From the NCBI GenBank assembly GCA_025453555.1, contig JALOQC010000007.1, positions 1 through 34,409 of the forward strand: a stretch of 34,409 bases of DNA, written 5' to 3'. The notes beneath the pieces are model-generated. The model was given only the letters and a program-made list of their open reading frames with translations, did not search any database and was not told where the DNA came from. Below are positions 1 to 7,739 of the stretch, piece after piece (the first letter of the stretch is position 1; each line of letters starts with the position of its first letter). A program made the translations under genes and the position numbers. This DNA comes from Myxococcota bacterium. Its GTDB lineage: Bacteria > Myxococcota_A > Polyangia > Polyangiales > Houyiibacteriaceae.

Positions 1-801
1 CACCGCGTGTTCAGCTCGCTCGACCTCGAGACGCTGCGTGGCACCGTGATCGCGGTGGTGGTCGTGAACGTGCCGGGGTTTCGGCTCAACCAGCGCGAGC
101 TCGACGAAGGCACGGATCTGAACACGATCTTCCCTGGACGCGCGAAGGGCTCCACGCCCCACGTGTACGCGCACCGCGTGGTGCAGCGTCTGGTGCGGAA
201 GATGGATCGTTTCCTCGATCTCCACACCGCGAGCTTCGGGCGCATCAACTCGCTCTACGTGCGAGCGGACATGGATCATTCGGTCGCGCGTCAGATGGCG
301 TACTTGCTGCGGCCGCAGATCACGCTGCACAACCAGCCGTCGGACAAGACGCTCCGTGGCGCCGCGATGGCCTTCGGTATTCCTTCGGTCACCATCGAGA
401 TCGGCGACCCCCAGCGCTTCCAGCCCGAGCTCGTGAAGAGCACCGCGCAGGGCGTGCGCCGTCTGATGGCGTCGATGGACATGATCTCCAAGCGCAAGAC
501 GCCGCTCGGAGATCCGCCTTTGATTTGTGACAAGTCGAAGTGGCTCTACACCGATCGCGGCGGCTTGCTCGAGGTCTATCCCGAGCTCTGTCAGATCGTG
601 AAGCGTGGCGACCTGCTCGCGCGCCTCACGGATGTGTTCGGCGAGGTGATCCGCGAATATCGCGCGCCCGAGGACGGCGTGGTGATCGGCAAGAGCGTGA
701 ACCCGTCGGGGCCGGTCGGCTCGCGCATCGTGCACCTCGGTCACCTCGCGGCGGCGGATCGTTTCGCGCCGCGTGAGCCCGACCTCGACGCCGCAGAGTG
801 A
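1..801 (+). CDS. Succinylglutamate desuccinylase/aspartoacylase family zinc hydrolase (5' end cut by window)
   Basis: The frame is open from base 1, so the N-terminus lies outside the window; the GTG at 7 is an internal codon. The visible 266 residues match the C-terminal two thirds of the AstE/AspA branch of M14-type zinc carboxypeptidase folds. The signs are NVPGF followed by DLNTIFPG (the substrate-arginine/DLNR-x-FPG region), DLHT (carrying a zinc-ligand His) and TIEIGD (position of the catalytic Glu). The HxxE zinc motif would be in the missing part. The C-terminal domain (about residues 180-260) has the small beta-rich fold typical of the family, with a YRAPEDGVV segment. Such enzymes hydrolyse N-acyl amino acids; the substrate cannot be read here. 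It converges on the next gene with a 40-bp gap. Confidence 0.85.
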   Translation, partial: HRVFSSLDLETLRGTVIAVVVVNVPGFRLNQRELDEGTDLNTIFPGRAKGSTPHVYAHRVVQRLVRKMDRFLDLHTASFGRINSLYVRADMDHSVARQMAYLLRPQITLHNQPSDKTLRGAAMAFGIPSVTIEIGDPQRFQPELVKSTAQGVRRLMASMDMISKRKTPLGDPPLICDKSKWLYTDRGGLLEVYPELCQIVKRGDLLARLTDVFGEVIREYRAPEDGVVIGKSVNPSGPVGSRIVHLGHLAAADRFAPREPDLDAAE

Positions 802-841
802 CTCGCCCGCCCGCGAGACTCGCGCCTTCGCGCCGCGTGCG

Positions 842-1954
842 TCAGCGGCACGCGCTCATGCGCCGCGCGATGGCCGTGCGCAGCTCGTCGAGCGGCTCGT
901 CGTAGCGCGGGCGACACACCGAGCGCAGCAGCGCCGGGGCGCCGCGTCGGGCGAGGCCGTCCGTCACGAACGCGAGGCGCCGCGCGGGGTAGGCCTCGAC
1001 CTCCTCGTCGGTGCACGCGGGCTGCGGGCGATCGGGCGTGACGTCGTTCACGCGGAGCTGCATCTCGGGGCGCGTGAGCACGTCGGTGGGGGACATCGAC
1101 TCGGCGCTGCGCGGGAGCCCGCCGAGCGCGAGGAACGCGACGTCGCTCGGGTCGCGCCCTTCGAGCAGCCCGTCGACGTAGCGCCGGGTCGGATGGAGCG
1201 CGTCGTCGCGCAGCCAGCAGCGCGTCGGGAGCGACTCCGGGTAGCGCGGCGAGAAGGGATCGAGCGCGCTCGGATCGCGGGTCGAGCAGTCGTCCTCGTT
1301 GCTGGCGACGATCACGGCGAGCATCGCGCCGTCGCGGAGGAAGCCGGCGTTGTTTCGGTCGGCGTGTCCGAGGGTTCCGTCGAGGAAACGAAGCGAGGAC
1401 TCGCTCGAGGTCACGGCCTTCAGGGCGGCTTCGAGCGGCTGCTCCCAGCCGCAGCCGTCGGTGCCGCGGTCGAGCAGGCACCCGAGCGGTGCGTCGGTCG
1501 CGTCGGGTCGCAGCGCGACGAAGGGCGGCGCTTCGAGGCATCCCGAGGTGCGGAGCGGATCGAGCAGGCCGTCGTCGCCGTAGCGGGAGGTGCGGCACGA
1601 GCCGACCTCGAAGCCGGCGGTGCCGAGGTCGGGCGAGACGACGCCGACGTGCACGGAGCGGAAGAGCGGCTCGTCGGCCCCCACGAGGGAGGTGACGAAG
1701 TCGGGCAACGCTTCGGCCAGTCGGCGCTGCACGGCGGACGCGTCGACGGTGTCGTCGATCACGACCAGCAGATCGAGGTCGTCCATGCAGATCGGGGGCT
1801 CGAGCGGCGGCACGAAGCCGTCGGGTGGTGGCTCCACCGATCCGTCGAGGACGACGTCGGCGTCGAGCTCGTAGGAGGACGGACAGCCCGACGCGGAGCA
1901 GGCGAGGGCGAGCACGAGGAGCCAGGTCGCGAGCCCGGTCGAGCCTTTGCGCAT
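842..1954 (-). CDS. Lipoprotein with degenerate VWA-like domain
   Basis: 370 aa, ATG start. The signal peptide is hydrophobic at residues 8-18 and has lipobox-like cysteines at C19 (ALAC) and C24 (ASGC). After an acidic/proline linker, residues 58-90 (LDLLVVIDDTVDAS) match the beta1-MIDAS segment of the VWA-like lipoproteins abundant in myxobacteria. It is followed by SVHVGVVSPDLG and, in the second half, AVIVASNEDDCS, which resembles the family's VSDEDDCS block. The MIDAS serines are replaced: D67-x-T69-x-D71 instead of DxSxS, so metal binding may be altered or lost. There are many cysteines (C108, C128 and others by eye), as expected for an exported protein. Function is unknown; envelope or surface location is inferred. 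It lies downstream of another lipoprotein gene on the same strand with a 136-bp gap. Confidence 0.8.
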   Translation of the reverse strand: MRKGSTGLATWLLVLALACSASGCPSSYELDADVVLDGSVEPPPDGFVPPLEPPICMDDLDLLVVIDDTVDASAVQRRLAEALPDFVTSLVGADEPLFRSVHVGVVSPDLGTAGFEVGSCRTSRYGDDGLLDPLRTSGCLEAPPFVALRPDATDAPLGCLLDRGTDGCGWEQPLEAALKAVTSSESSLRFLDGTLGHADRNNAGFLRDGAMLAVIVASNEDDCSTRDPSALDPFSPRYPESLPTRCWLRDDALHPTRRYVDGLLEGRDPSDVAFLALGGLPRSAESMSPTDVLTRPEMQLRVNDVTPDRPQPACTDEEVEAYPARRLAFVTDGLARRGAPALLRSVCRPRYDEPLDELRTAIARRMSACR

Positions 1955-2060
1955 GTCCCTTCGTCGCCGTGAGCCGCGCCGCTTTCCATGGGCGCCGCGC
2001 GTTCGATCGTTCGACGAGCGCGTTCGACCGCGGTGTGTCGGCTCGCGTTCCGAACGCGTG

Positions 2061-2087
2061 CGCTCCGTGCGCTCCGTCCGCTCCGTG
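2061..2087. repeat. Three 9-bp tandem units (CGCTCCGTG)
   Basis: CGCTCCGTG, CGCTCCGTC and CGCTCCGTG lie head to tail, just outside the stop codon of the 2091-3926 gene, in the 136-bp gap before the VWA-like lipoprotein. It is short and could be simple slippage. Confidence 0.6.
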
Positions 2088-2090
2088 CGA

Positions 2091-3926
2091 TCAGCGCGAG
2101 GTCATCTGGATCAGCGTCGAGAGGCCGCGCTCCTCCGAGGGATGCTCCGTCGCGCGCCGTTGCAGGAAGCGCCGCACCGACGCGAGGCTCGCGGTGTCGC
2201 GTCGATCGCGCAGCGCCTCCACCAGCTCGCGCAGCATCTGGTGCGGGAAGAACGCCACGCGACGACGCAGGTCCTCGTCGGCCATGCGCGGATCGAGGCG
2301 CGGGCCGAGCGCGTCGCCCACGTTCACGTTCGGCGCCAGGGCGGGGACCACCTTCGCGATGCGCACGAGCGCGTCGTCGCCGTGCTCGAGGTAGGTGTCG
2401 AGATCCTCGCGTGTGGCGAGCGATCCGAAGATCCGTCGGAAGTCGTCCCACGCGACCACGCGGTGGCTGCGCGTCGGCTCGAGGTTCGCGAGCAGGTAGA
2501 GGAGCGCGCCGCGGCGCTCGGGGTGCGCGCGCCAGAGCCGCACCGACTCGTCGTAGAGCGCGGCGCGCTGATCGGGGCCGCCGTGGTCGACGAAGTCCGC
2601 GATCACGCGCGTCGCGATCGCCCAGTGCTCGGGGTCGTCCTCGACGTGCCGCCACGCGTCGAAGAGGAAGGGGCTGCCGAGCCAGCGCAGGTTCGCGAAG
2701 AGCGCCTCGGTGAGCGCGGGATCGCGCTGCGCGCGCACGAAGTCGAAGAGCCGCGCGCGCTGGGTCGGGTCGAAGCTCGCGAAGCGGTAGGCGTCCGAGT
2801 CGCAGCGCGAGCGCTGGTAGCGGTAGTGCTCGTGACGCCGCGGCGCGCAGACCACCTCGTCGAAGAGACGCTGCGTGTGATCGTTCTCCGAGACCGGGTA
2901 GGGATTCGGTCGACCGGCCGCGATCCAACGCTCGAAGACGCTCCTCGACAACGCGAAGAGATCGAGGCCCGGGAACGCCTCGCGCACGTAGGGATCGTCC
3001 GCGCGCTGGACGTTGAAGCGACGCACGTAGAGATCCTCGAGCAGGCGGCGCTGTTGTTCCGAGGAGAGCTCCGGCCACACGCGCTGCACGAAGGCCACGA
3101 ACGCAGTCTCGGCGGCGCGCCAGGGTGACGAGAGCGGGAGCGCGCTGACCTCGCCGAGCCTTCGCTGATACTCCTCGCGGAAGCGCGAGGTCTTGCGCAG
3201 CACGTAGGTTCGCACGGTCGCGCGCAGCTCGAGCTCGCCTTCGCGGCCGAGCCGCTCCTCGAAGGCGAGGAGATCGAGCAGCACCTTGGCCTTCGCGTCG
3301 CGATCGCCGCGATCGCCGAGCTCGCGCACGTAGCGGAACCAATGCGGGAAGTCGGGGCGCTCGAGCGCCGAGACCTGCACGCCGGTGTACGTCGCGCGGA
3401 GGTGATCGAGGTACGCACGCCGCAGCGCGTAGCTCGCCGCACCCTCGGGCACGTGCGCTTCGTTGAGGCGCAGCCGCAGGATGCCGCCCTCGGGCTCGAA
3501 GGCGAGGGTGGGCTCTCGGACCGAGCCGTCGTAGTCGAAGTGGATCGCCTGCAGGTGCACCAGCGCGTACGAGTGCACGTCGGCGTCGCGGCGCCCGAGC
3601 TCCTCCAGGTCGCGCGGGATGCGCCCGACGTGGCGCTCGAAGAGCCCATCGAAGAAGGCGCCGAGCGGGCGCGGCATCATGCGCACGTCGAAGCGGAAGT
3701 CCACCGCGCGACCCATCATCTGCGCGGTCTCTTCCATCGCACGAATCAAACGCGGATCTTGGAAGTCGACCTCGTCGCTCGGTCCCGCGTCGCCCCACGC
3801 GACGGTGACGTTCTGGGTGATCTGCGTCACCCCGACCGTGGTGGTGCTGACGTTCGTGGTGCTGCCCCCGCAGCCCGCGGAGAGGAGCACGAGGACGGCG
3901 ACGAACGAGGTTCCGCGACGCGACAT
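2091..3926 (-). CDS. Large lipoprotein of unknown function
   Basis: The reading frame is open further upstream, but the ATG at 3926 is chosen because it begins a clean lipoprotein signal: Arg-Arg at residues 3-4, hydrophobic FVAVLVLL, then SAGC with the acylated Cys at 19. The mature protein (611 aa in total) begins with a Thr/Val-rich tether and is otherwise mostly alpha-helical, charged and rich in Arg, Glu and Leu, with no further membrane segment. Residues 330-500 contain many DPxLxxALFxNLRWL/DxWRHV-like helical stretches that suggest HEAT- or TPR-like helical stacking; this is inference. I do not recognise the family. It follows the cytochrome c gene by 83 bp on the same strand and may be cotranscribed with it. 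Confidence 0.75.
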   Translation of the reverse strand: MSRRGTSFVAVLVLLSAGCGGSTTNVSTTTVGVTQITQNVTVAWGDAGPSDEVDFQDPRLIRAMEETAQMMGRAVDFRFDVRMMPRPLGAFFDGLFERHVGRIPRDLEELGRRDADVHSYALVHLQAIHFDYDGSVREPTLAFEPEGGILRLRLNEAHVPEGAASYALRRAYLDHLRATYTGVQVSALERPDFPHWFRYVRELGDRGDRDAKAKVLLDLLAFEERLGREGELELRATVRTYVLRKTSRFREEYQRRLGEVSALPLSSPWRAAETAFVAFVQRVWPELSSEQQRRLLEDLYVRRFNVQRADDPYVREAFPGLDLFALSRSVFERWIAAGRPNPYPVSENDHTQRLFDEVVCAPRRHEHYRYQRSRCDSDAYRFASFDPTQRARLFDFVRAQRDPALTEALFANLRWLGSPFLFDAWRHVEDDPEHWAIATRVIADFVDHGGPDQRAALYDESVRLWRAHPERRGALLYLLANLEPTRSHRVVAWDDFRRIFGSLATREDLDTYLEHGDDALVRIAKVVPALAPNVNVGDALGPRLDPRMADEDLRRRVAFFPHQMLRELVEALRDRRDTASLASVRRFLQRRATEHPSEERGLSTLIQMTSR

Positions 3927-4009
3927 GCGCGCGACCGTGCCGGAGCCACGTCGCGCGGGCAACCGCGACGTGGTGGGCGACGTGTGCCCAGTGACGTCGA
4001 CCGAAGGGC

Positions 4010-4948
4010 TCAACCCGCGTCGGGGTCGTGCTTGCGCGTCGACATCGCGCGGAAGTAGGCGACCAGAGCGTCGAGGTCTGCGTCGTCGAGGCCGGGATGC
4101 GGCGGCATCGCGCCGTAGCGGAAGCGAAGCGGATCGCGGATGTACGCGCGGAGGAACTCGGGGTCGCGGTACTCGACGATGCTCTGCGGCACGTTGAGCT
4201 CGGGACCGACGCGGCCGCCTTCGCGGTTGACGGCGTGGCAGCGGATGCATTCGCCGCGGAAGAGCTCGAAGCCGCGCATCGCGGGGGATCCGTCGGGCTC
4301 GCCGGTCGGCACGGTGTGTGGGTAGAGCGCCTCGAAGCTGGCGATCTCGATCGACGCGAGCTGCCACGGGCGCGGATGGGTCTCGAGGCTCGCTTGGCCC
4401 ACGCGGCTCCACACGAGGTACGCGGGCGCGGGCGAGACGCGTTGGGGGCCGATCGGCTCGAAGCCCGGCGCGTCGGCGTCGTCGATCGCGACGTGCGCGC
4501 CGCCTTCGAGCAGGCGTTCGCCCGACATCGGCACCGCGTAGCCGTCGCGCGCCTTCAGCACGAACGACTCGCGCCGGAGCACGTCGATCGGAGCGCCGAA
4601 CGCGCGCTCGAGGATCGGCTCGATCGGCATCGCGCGGAAACGTTTGCGGCGCTCGTAGTAGGGATCGTCGGTGGTGACGATCGTGGGCTCGAACGCGCGC
4701 GCGAGCTCGGCGAGCGAGAGCGTGGTGACGAGGTCGCCGTGGCGACGAAACGTCAGATCGCCCGAGGGCGACGAGGGATCCTGTGATTCGTGGTTCGCGG
4801 CTCCGGGATCGCGGTCGGAGCCGCACGCGAGCAGTCCCACGATCGCGAACGTGCTCATGAGGAGCGTTCGATGCCGTGTCGTCGGCCGGCGTTCCGCGGC
4901 TGGAACGCGCGTGCGCGTGCGCGCTGAGGTTGCAGCGCGTGTGCTCAC
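4010..4948 (-). CDS. Lipoprotein c-type cytochrome with N-terminal unknown domain
   Basis: 312 aa from the GTG at 4948. This start has a GGAGG six nucleotides upstream and overlaps the stop of the upstream gene as GTGA. The first ATG (4858) has no Shine-Dalgarno sequence and would leave an uncharged signal peptide. From GTG the signal is Arg-rich, then a hydrophobic stretch ending in GLLAC (Cys 42). The C-terminal 80 residues are a cytochrome c domain: haem motif CIRCH at 234-238 and a distal GAMPPHP methionine, followed by the usual final helix. Residues 60-220 (LSLAELARAF, RRKRFRAMPIEPIL, KARDGYAVPM) form a separate domain that faintly recalls sulfite-oxidase-like molybdopterin folds. That resemblance is weak and no cofactor ligand is visible. 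It is probably a periplasmic electron carrier. Confidence 0.82.
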   Translation of the reverse strand: MSTRAATSARTRTRVPAAERRPTTRHRTLLMSTFAIVGLLACGSDRDPGAANHESQDPSSPSGDLTFRRHGDLVTTLSLAELARAFEPTIVTTDDPYYERRKRFRAMPIEPILERAFGAPIDVLRRESFVLKARDGYAVPMSGERLLEGGAHVAIDDADAPGFEPIGPQRVSPAPAYLVWSRVGQASLETHPRPWQLASIEIASFEALYPHTVPTGEPDGSPAMRGFELFRGECIRCHAVNREGGRVGPELNVPQSIVEYRDPEFLRAYIRDPLRFRYGAMPPHPGLDDADLDALVAYFRAMSTRKHDPDAG

Positions 4949-5727
4949 CGGACCCCTCCGTGCGCGCGCGGCGCGAACGCGACCGTCGCGACCAGGAACA
5001 CCGCGTAGTAGAGGACGTTGGGGACGATGCGCAGCAGGTGTCCGAGCTCGACGTCGAGCAAGATCAGCACGTCCGCCGTGGCCCAGAGCGCGTAGAGGGT
5101 CGCGAAGAACGCGGTGACGCGGACGAGCCAGCGGCGCGTCTCGGGGTCGCGGTCGCGCCCGTAGCGCACGCGCCACGTGCTGAGCACCCATCCGAGCGCG
5201 AGCAGCTCGTAGGTGAGGAAGAGCCAGCGGCCGTCCGAGTCGAGGGGGAGCGCGTGGCGGAGGAGGGTGCTGCTGACGGGCACGACGAGGCTGGTCAGCG
5301 CGGCGACGATCGTGACCCGCAGCATCGACGCGTCGGGGCGCGCGAGGCGCTCCTGCAAGAAGAAGAAGCGGGCGTCGCCGAGGATCACGAACGCGATCGA
5401 GAGTGGGGTGAAGATGGGCGAGCTCGAAGGGAGCGGCGACCACGCGCCGGTGATCGTGGCGTCGGCCGCGAGCACGAGGCCGAAGAGCGCGGCCCAGCGG
5501 AAGAGGAACGTGCTCCGCGGCATGCGCGCGAGGAGCACGACGAGCACGGCGAGCCCGAGGTAGGCCGCGAAGGGGTGGTGCCAGCCGCTGTCGTAGAGCG
5601 CTTTCACGAGGCCGGACCGTAGGACCAGTCGATGCAGAGCGCGAGGGCTCGTGCCGAGCAAGCGTCGGAGCGCGAGCGCTTCGAGGGTACTTCGCGTGTG
5701 ATCGCACCTGCGAACCGCGCTCGGCAT
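4945..5727 (-). CDS. Seven-TM integral membrane protein, unknown function
   Basis: 260 aa from the ATG at 5727. About seven hydrophobic segments are visible: around AAYLGLAVLVVLLA, WAALFGLVLAADA, PLSIAFVILGDARFFF, IVAALTSLVVPVSS, FLTYELLALGWVL, AFFATLYALWATADVLI and VLYYAVFLVATVAF. The first 40 residues are basic and not obviously part of the membrane domain. A GTG at 5607 (VKALYDSGWHHP) is a credible alternative start and would also relieve the very tight 35-bp divergent gap to the next gene. No family was recognised. The stop overlaps the cytochrome c gene start by 4 bp, so the two products are probably made together; a role in a redox membrane complex is inference. Confidence 0.72.
   Translation of the reverse strand: MPSAVRRCDHTRSTLEALALRRLLGTSPRALHRLVLRSGLVKALYDSGWHHPFAAYLGLAVLVVLLARMPRSTFLFRWAALFGLVLAADATITGAWSPLPSSSPIFTPLSIAFVILGDARFFFLQERLARPDASMLRVTIVAALTSLVVPVSSTLLRHALPLDSDGRWLFLTYELLALGWVLSTWRVRYGRDRDPETRRWLVRVTAFFATLYALWATADVLILLDVELGHLLRIVPNVLYYAVFLVATVAFAPRAHGGVR
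4955..4959 (-). promoter_or_regulatory. Shine-Dalgarno that fixes the GTG start of the cytochrome c gene
   Basis: The minus strand reads GGAGG, six nucleotides before GTG at 4948. It lies inside the last codons of the upstream membrane protein gene. Together with the GTGA overlap it argues for reinitiation at 4948 rather than at the ATG 90 nt downstream. Confidence 0.7.
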
Positions 5728-5762
5728 TGACGCCCACGCTCCCGCTCGCAACTCTTGCCTCG

Positions 5763-6497
5763 ATGCCTTCGGCTTCGACCGTGCTCGGGTCGTTCGCGCG
5801 CGCGACGCGTGCCTCGGTGCGGCTCTCGTCGCTCGCGCTCGTGTCGCTCGCGCTCGCGTGCGGAGACTCGACCACGCCCCCGCCGGGCACGCGCGACGGC
5901 GCCGTCGACACCACCGATCGCGACGGCGACGGGCTCTGCAACGAGACCGAAGGCGCGCGCATGACGAACCCCGACGTCGTGGACACCGACGGCGACGGGT
6001 GGAGCGATCTCTGGGAGATCCTCGCGGCGACCGATCCGCTCGACGCGACGCGGCCCGATCGGGCGTTCGTGGCGACGCTGCGCGAGAACGCGGGCGCGGA
6101 TCTCGTGGTGCCGGTCGAGGTCGAGGTCAGCGCGGCGGGGGAGGACTACTCGGGCGCGTTCGAGGCGGAGGCGATCCAGGACCCGCTCGGGCAGACCGCG
6201 GCGAGCTATTTCCTCGACGCGATCGCGACCTTCGCGGCGCCGAACGACAACGTCGCGTTCGTCGACACCGACGGCGAAGCCTTTCGTGCGGTGGTCGGTC
6301 GCACGTTGCTCGGCTTCGAGCTGCGCTTCGACTTCGCGGGCGAGCGGGCGGACTGCGCGCGGGCTTATCCGTTTCGCTACACGGTCAAGCGCAGCGACGG
6401 GATCCTGGTCGCGTCGCGGCGGATCCTGCTGGTGGTCTTGCCGGAGGGCGGCAGCGTGGGCGTGACGCCGTGGTGCGTTCCCGCTTCGTGCCGTTGA
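5763..6497 (+). CDS. Lipoprotein with thrombospondin type 3-like Ca-binding motifs
   Basis: 244 aa from the ATG at 5763; an in-frame TTG at 5727 is less likely. The signal has several Arg, then LSSLALVSLALAC with the predicted lipidated Cys at 33. Residues 48-80 carry two acidic calcium-loop motifs, DRDGDGLCNETEG and DTDGDGWSDLWE, followed by TDPLDATRPD. This is the usual thrombospondin type 3 layout of Bacteroidetes and myxobacterial surface proteins. The remaining 150 residues look beta-rich, with a disulfide candidate pair (the Cys of ADCARAYP and the C-terminal Cys pair). The role is unknown; an envelope anchor or adhesive module is possible. It is transcribed divergently from the 7-TM gene and converges on the antiporter gene with a 70-bp gap. 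Confidence 0.8.
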   Translation: MPSASTVLGSFARATRASVRLSSLALVSLALACGDSTTPPPGTRDGAVDTTDRDGDGLCNETEGARMTNPDVVDTDGDGWSDLWEILAATDPLDATRPDRAFVATLRENAGADLVVPVEVEVSAAGEDYSGAFEAEAIQDPLGQTAASYFLDAIATFAAPNDNVAFVDTDGEAFRAVVGRTLLGFELRFDFAGERADCARAYPFRYTVKRSDGILVASRRILLVVLPEGGSVGVTPWCVPASCR

Positions 6498-6567
6498 GCC
6501 GTCGCGCTTCGTCGATCGCGTACGTGTCGTCGAGCGTTAGGCGGAGGACGCCGGCCTCGGCGAACGA

Positions 6568-7542
6568 TCAGCCCTGCATCGCGTCGTGGACGAGCAGGCC
6601 AGCGTAGGCGAGGTAGGCCGCGAACAGGATCGCGCCCGAGACGCGGCTGAGGCGCAGGCGCGGGGCCATCATCGGCAGCAGCACCGCGGTGACGGCGAGC
6701 ATCCACCAGACGTCGCGCGTGACGATCTCGGCGGGTACGGGGAGCGGATGGATGAGCGCGGTGACCCCCGCGATGCCGAGGATGTTGAAGATGTTGGAGC
6801 CGATCACGTTGGCGACCGCGACGTCGTCGCGACCGCGCCGCGCGGCCACCAGCGAGGTCGCGAGCTCGGGTGCGCTGGTGCCGACGGAGACGATGGTCAG
6901 ACCGATGATCGTCTCCGAGACGCCGAGCGCGCTCGCGATGTTGACCGCGCCGTGCACGAGGGCGGTGGAGCCTCCCGCGAGCAGGCCGGCGCCGACCAGG
7001 ATGGCCACGACGTTGAGCGCGATCGCGGCGCCGCCGGTGCGACCGAAGGAGGCGGTGGTCAGCGACTCGTCGAGCTCCTGGGTCTCTTCGGGGCCGGTGT
7101 TGCGCCGCGCGATCCAGACCGCGTAGCTCACGAACGCGATCACACCCGTCACGAAGAACGCGCCTTCGAGTCGGTCGAGCTGGCCGTCGCGCACGAGCAA
7201 GAGGAGCTGGAAGCTCGCGAGCATCATCACCGGCCACTCGAGCTTCACGCTGTTGCCGAGGATGCGCAGAGGCACGATGAGCGCGGTGAGCCCGAGGATG
7301 AGCCCGATGTTGAAGAGGTTGGAGCCTACGACGTTGCCGATCGCGAGCCCCGGGCTCTCCTCGATCGCCGATTGAACGGAGACCACCATCTCGGGCATCG
7401 AGGTGCCGGCCGCGACGATGGTGAGGCCGACGACGGCGGGTGTGACGCGGGCGAGCAACGCGACGCCGCTCGCGCCGCGCACGAGAGCTTCCCCGCCTGC
7501 GACGAGGAGCGCGAGGCCGACGACGATCAGGAGCCAGTCCAT
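6568..7542 (-). CDS. Calcium/sodium antiporter of the CaCA family (YrbG-type)
   Basis: 324 aa, ATG start (MDWLLIVVGLALLVAGGEALVRG would be cut to MDWLLIVVGLALL for the first helix). There are about ten membrane helices in two homologous halves. Each half carries the alpha-repeat signature: GTSMPEMVVS with GNVVGSNLFNIG in the first, and GTSAPELATS with ANVIGSNIFNIL in the second. These contain the ion-binding acidic and polar residues of Na/Ca exchangers. Length and two-repeat organisation are normal for YrbG/CaxA proteins of the inner membrane. A cytoplasmic loop of about 30 acidic residues (GPEETQELDESL) separates the halves. It is predicted to exchange Ca2+ for Na+ (or H+). It is monocistronic as far as can be seen. 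Confidence 0.93.
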   Translation of the reverse strand: MDWLLIVVGLALLVAGGEALVRGASGVALLARVTPAVVGLTIVAAGTSMPEMVVSVQSAIEESPGLAIGNVVGSNLFNIGLILGLTALIVPLRILGNSVKLEWPVMMLASFQLLLLVRDGQLDRLEGAFFVTGVIAFVSYAVWIARRNTGPEETQELDESLTTASFGRTGGAAIALNVVAILVGAGLLAGGSTALVHGAVNIASALGVSETIIGLTIVSVGTSAPELATSLVAARRGRDDVAVANVIGSNIFNILGIAGVTALIHPLPVPAEIVTRDVWWMLAVTAVLLPMMAPRLRLSRVSGAILFAAYLAYAGLLVHDAMQG

Positions 7543-7638
7543 GCGGAGCGCTTCCTACGGCCCTGCGCGCGACACGCCAGCCGAAGCGCGGTGGTGTCAG
7601 GAGACGTCGGCTCCCGATGGGCACGCCGGGTTCGCGTC

Positions 7639-7736
7639 GCTTGGGTTGCGTGGTCGCGTGGTTGCGTGGTCGCGTGGTCGCTTGGGTTGCGTGGTCGCGT
7701 GGTCGCGTGGTCGCGTGGTCGCGTGGTCGCGTGGTC
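7639..7736. repeat. Octamer tandem array (GCGTGGTC)
   Basis: Two blocks are present, each opened by the 9-mer GCTTGGGTT (7639-7647 and 7680-7688). The first block has four octamers (7648-7679, one reading GCGTGGTT). The second has six perfect GCGTGGTC units (7689-7736). The array ends 4 bp before the stop codon of the winged-helix gene (minus strand), so it forms the start of that gene's 3' untranslated region. The 197-bp gap to the antiporter gene holds nothing else I can identify. Confidence 0.95.
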
Positions 7737-7739
7737 GCG

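Noticed and set aside
7-9. GTG as start of the first gene
   Set aside because: The frame is open to base 1, and the family's zinc-binding N-terminus is missing, so this is an internal valine.
7639-7736. CRISPR-like array
   Set aside because: The units are contiguous octamers without spacers of constant length, and no cas genes are present.
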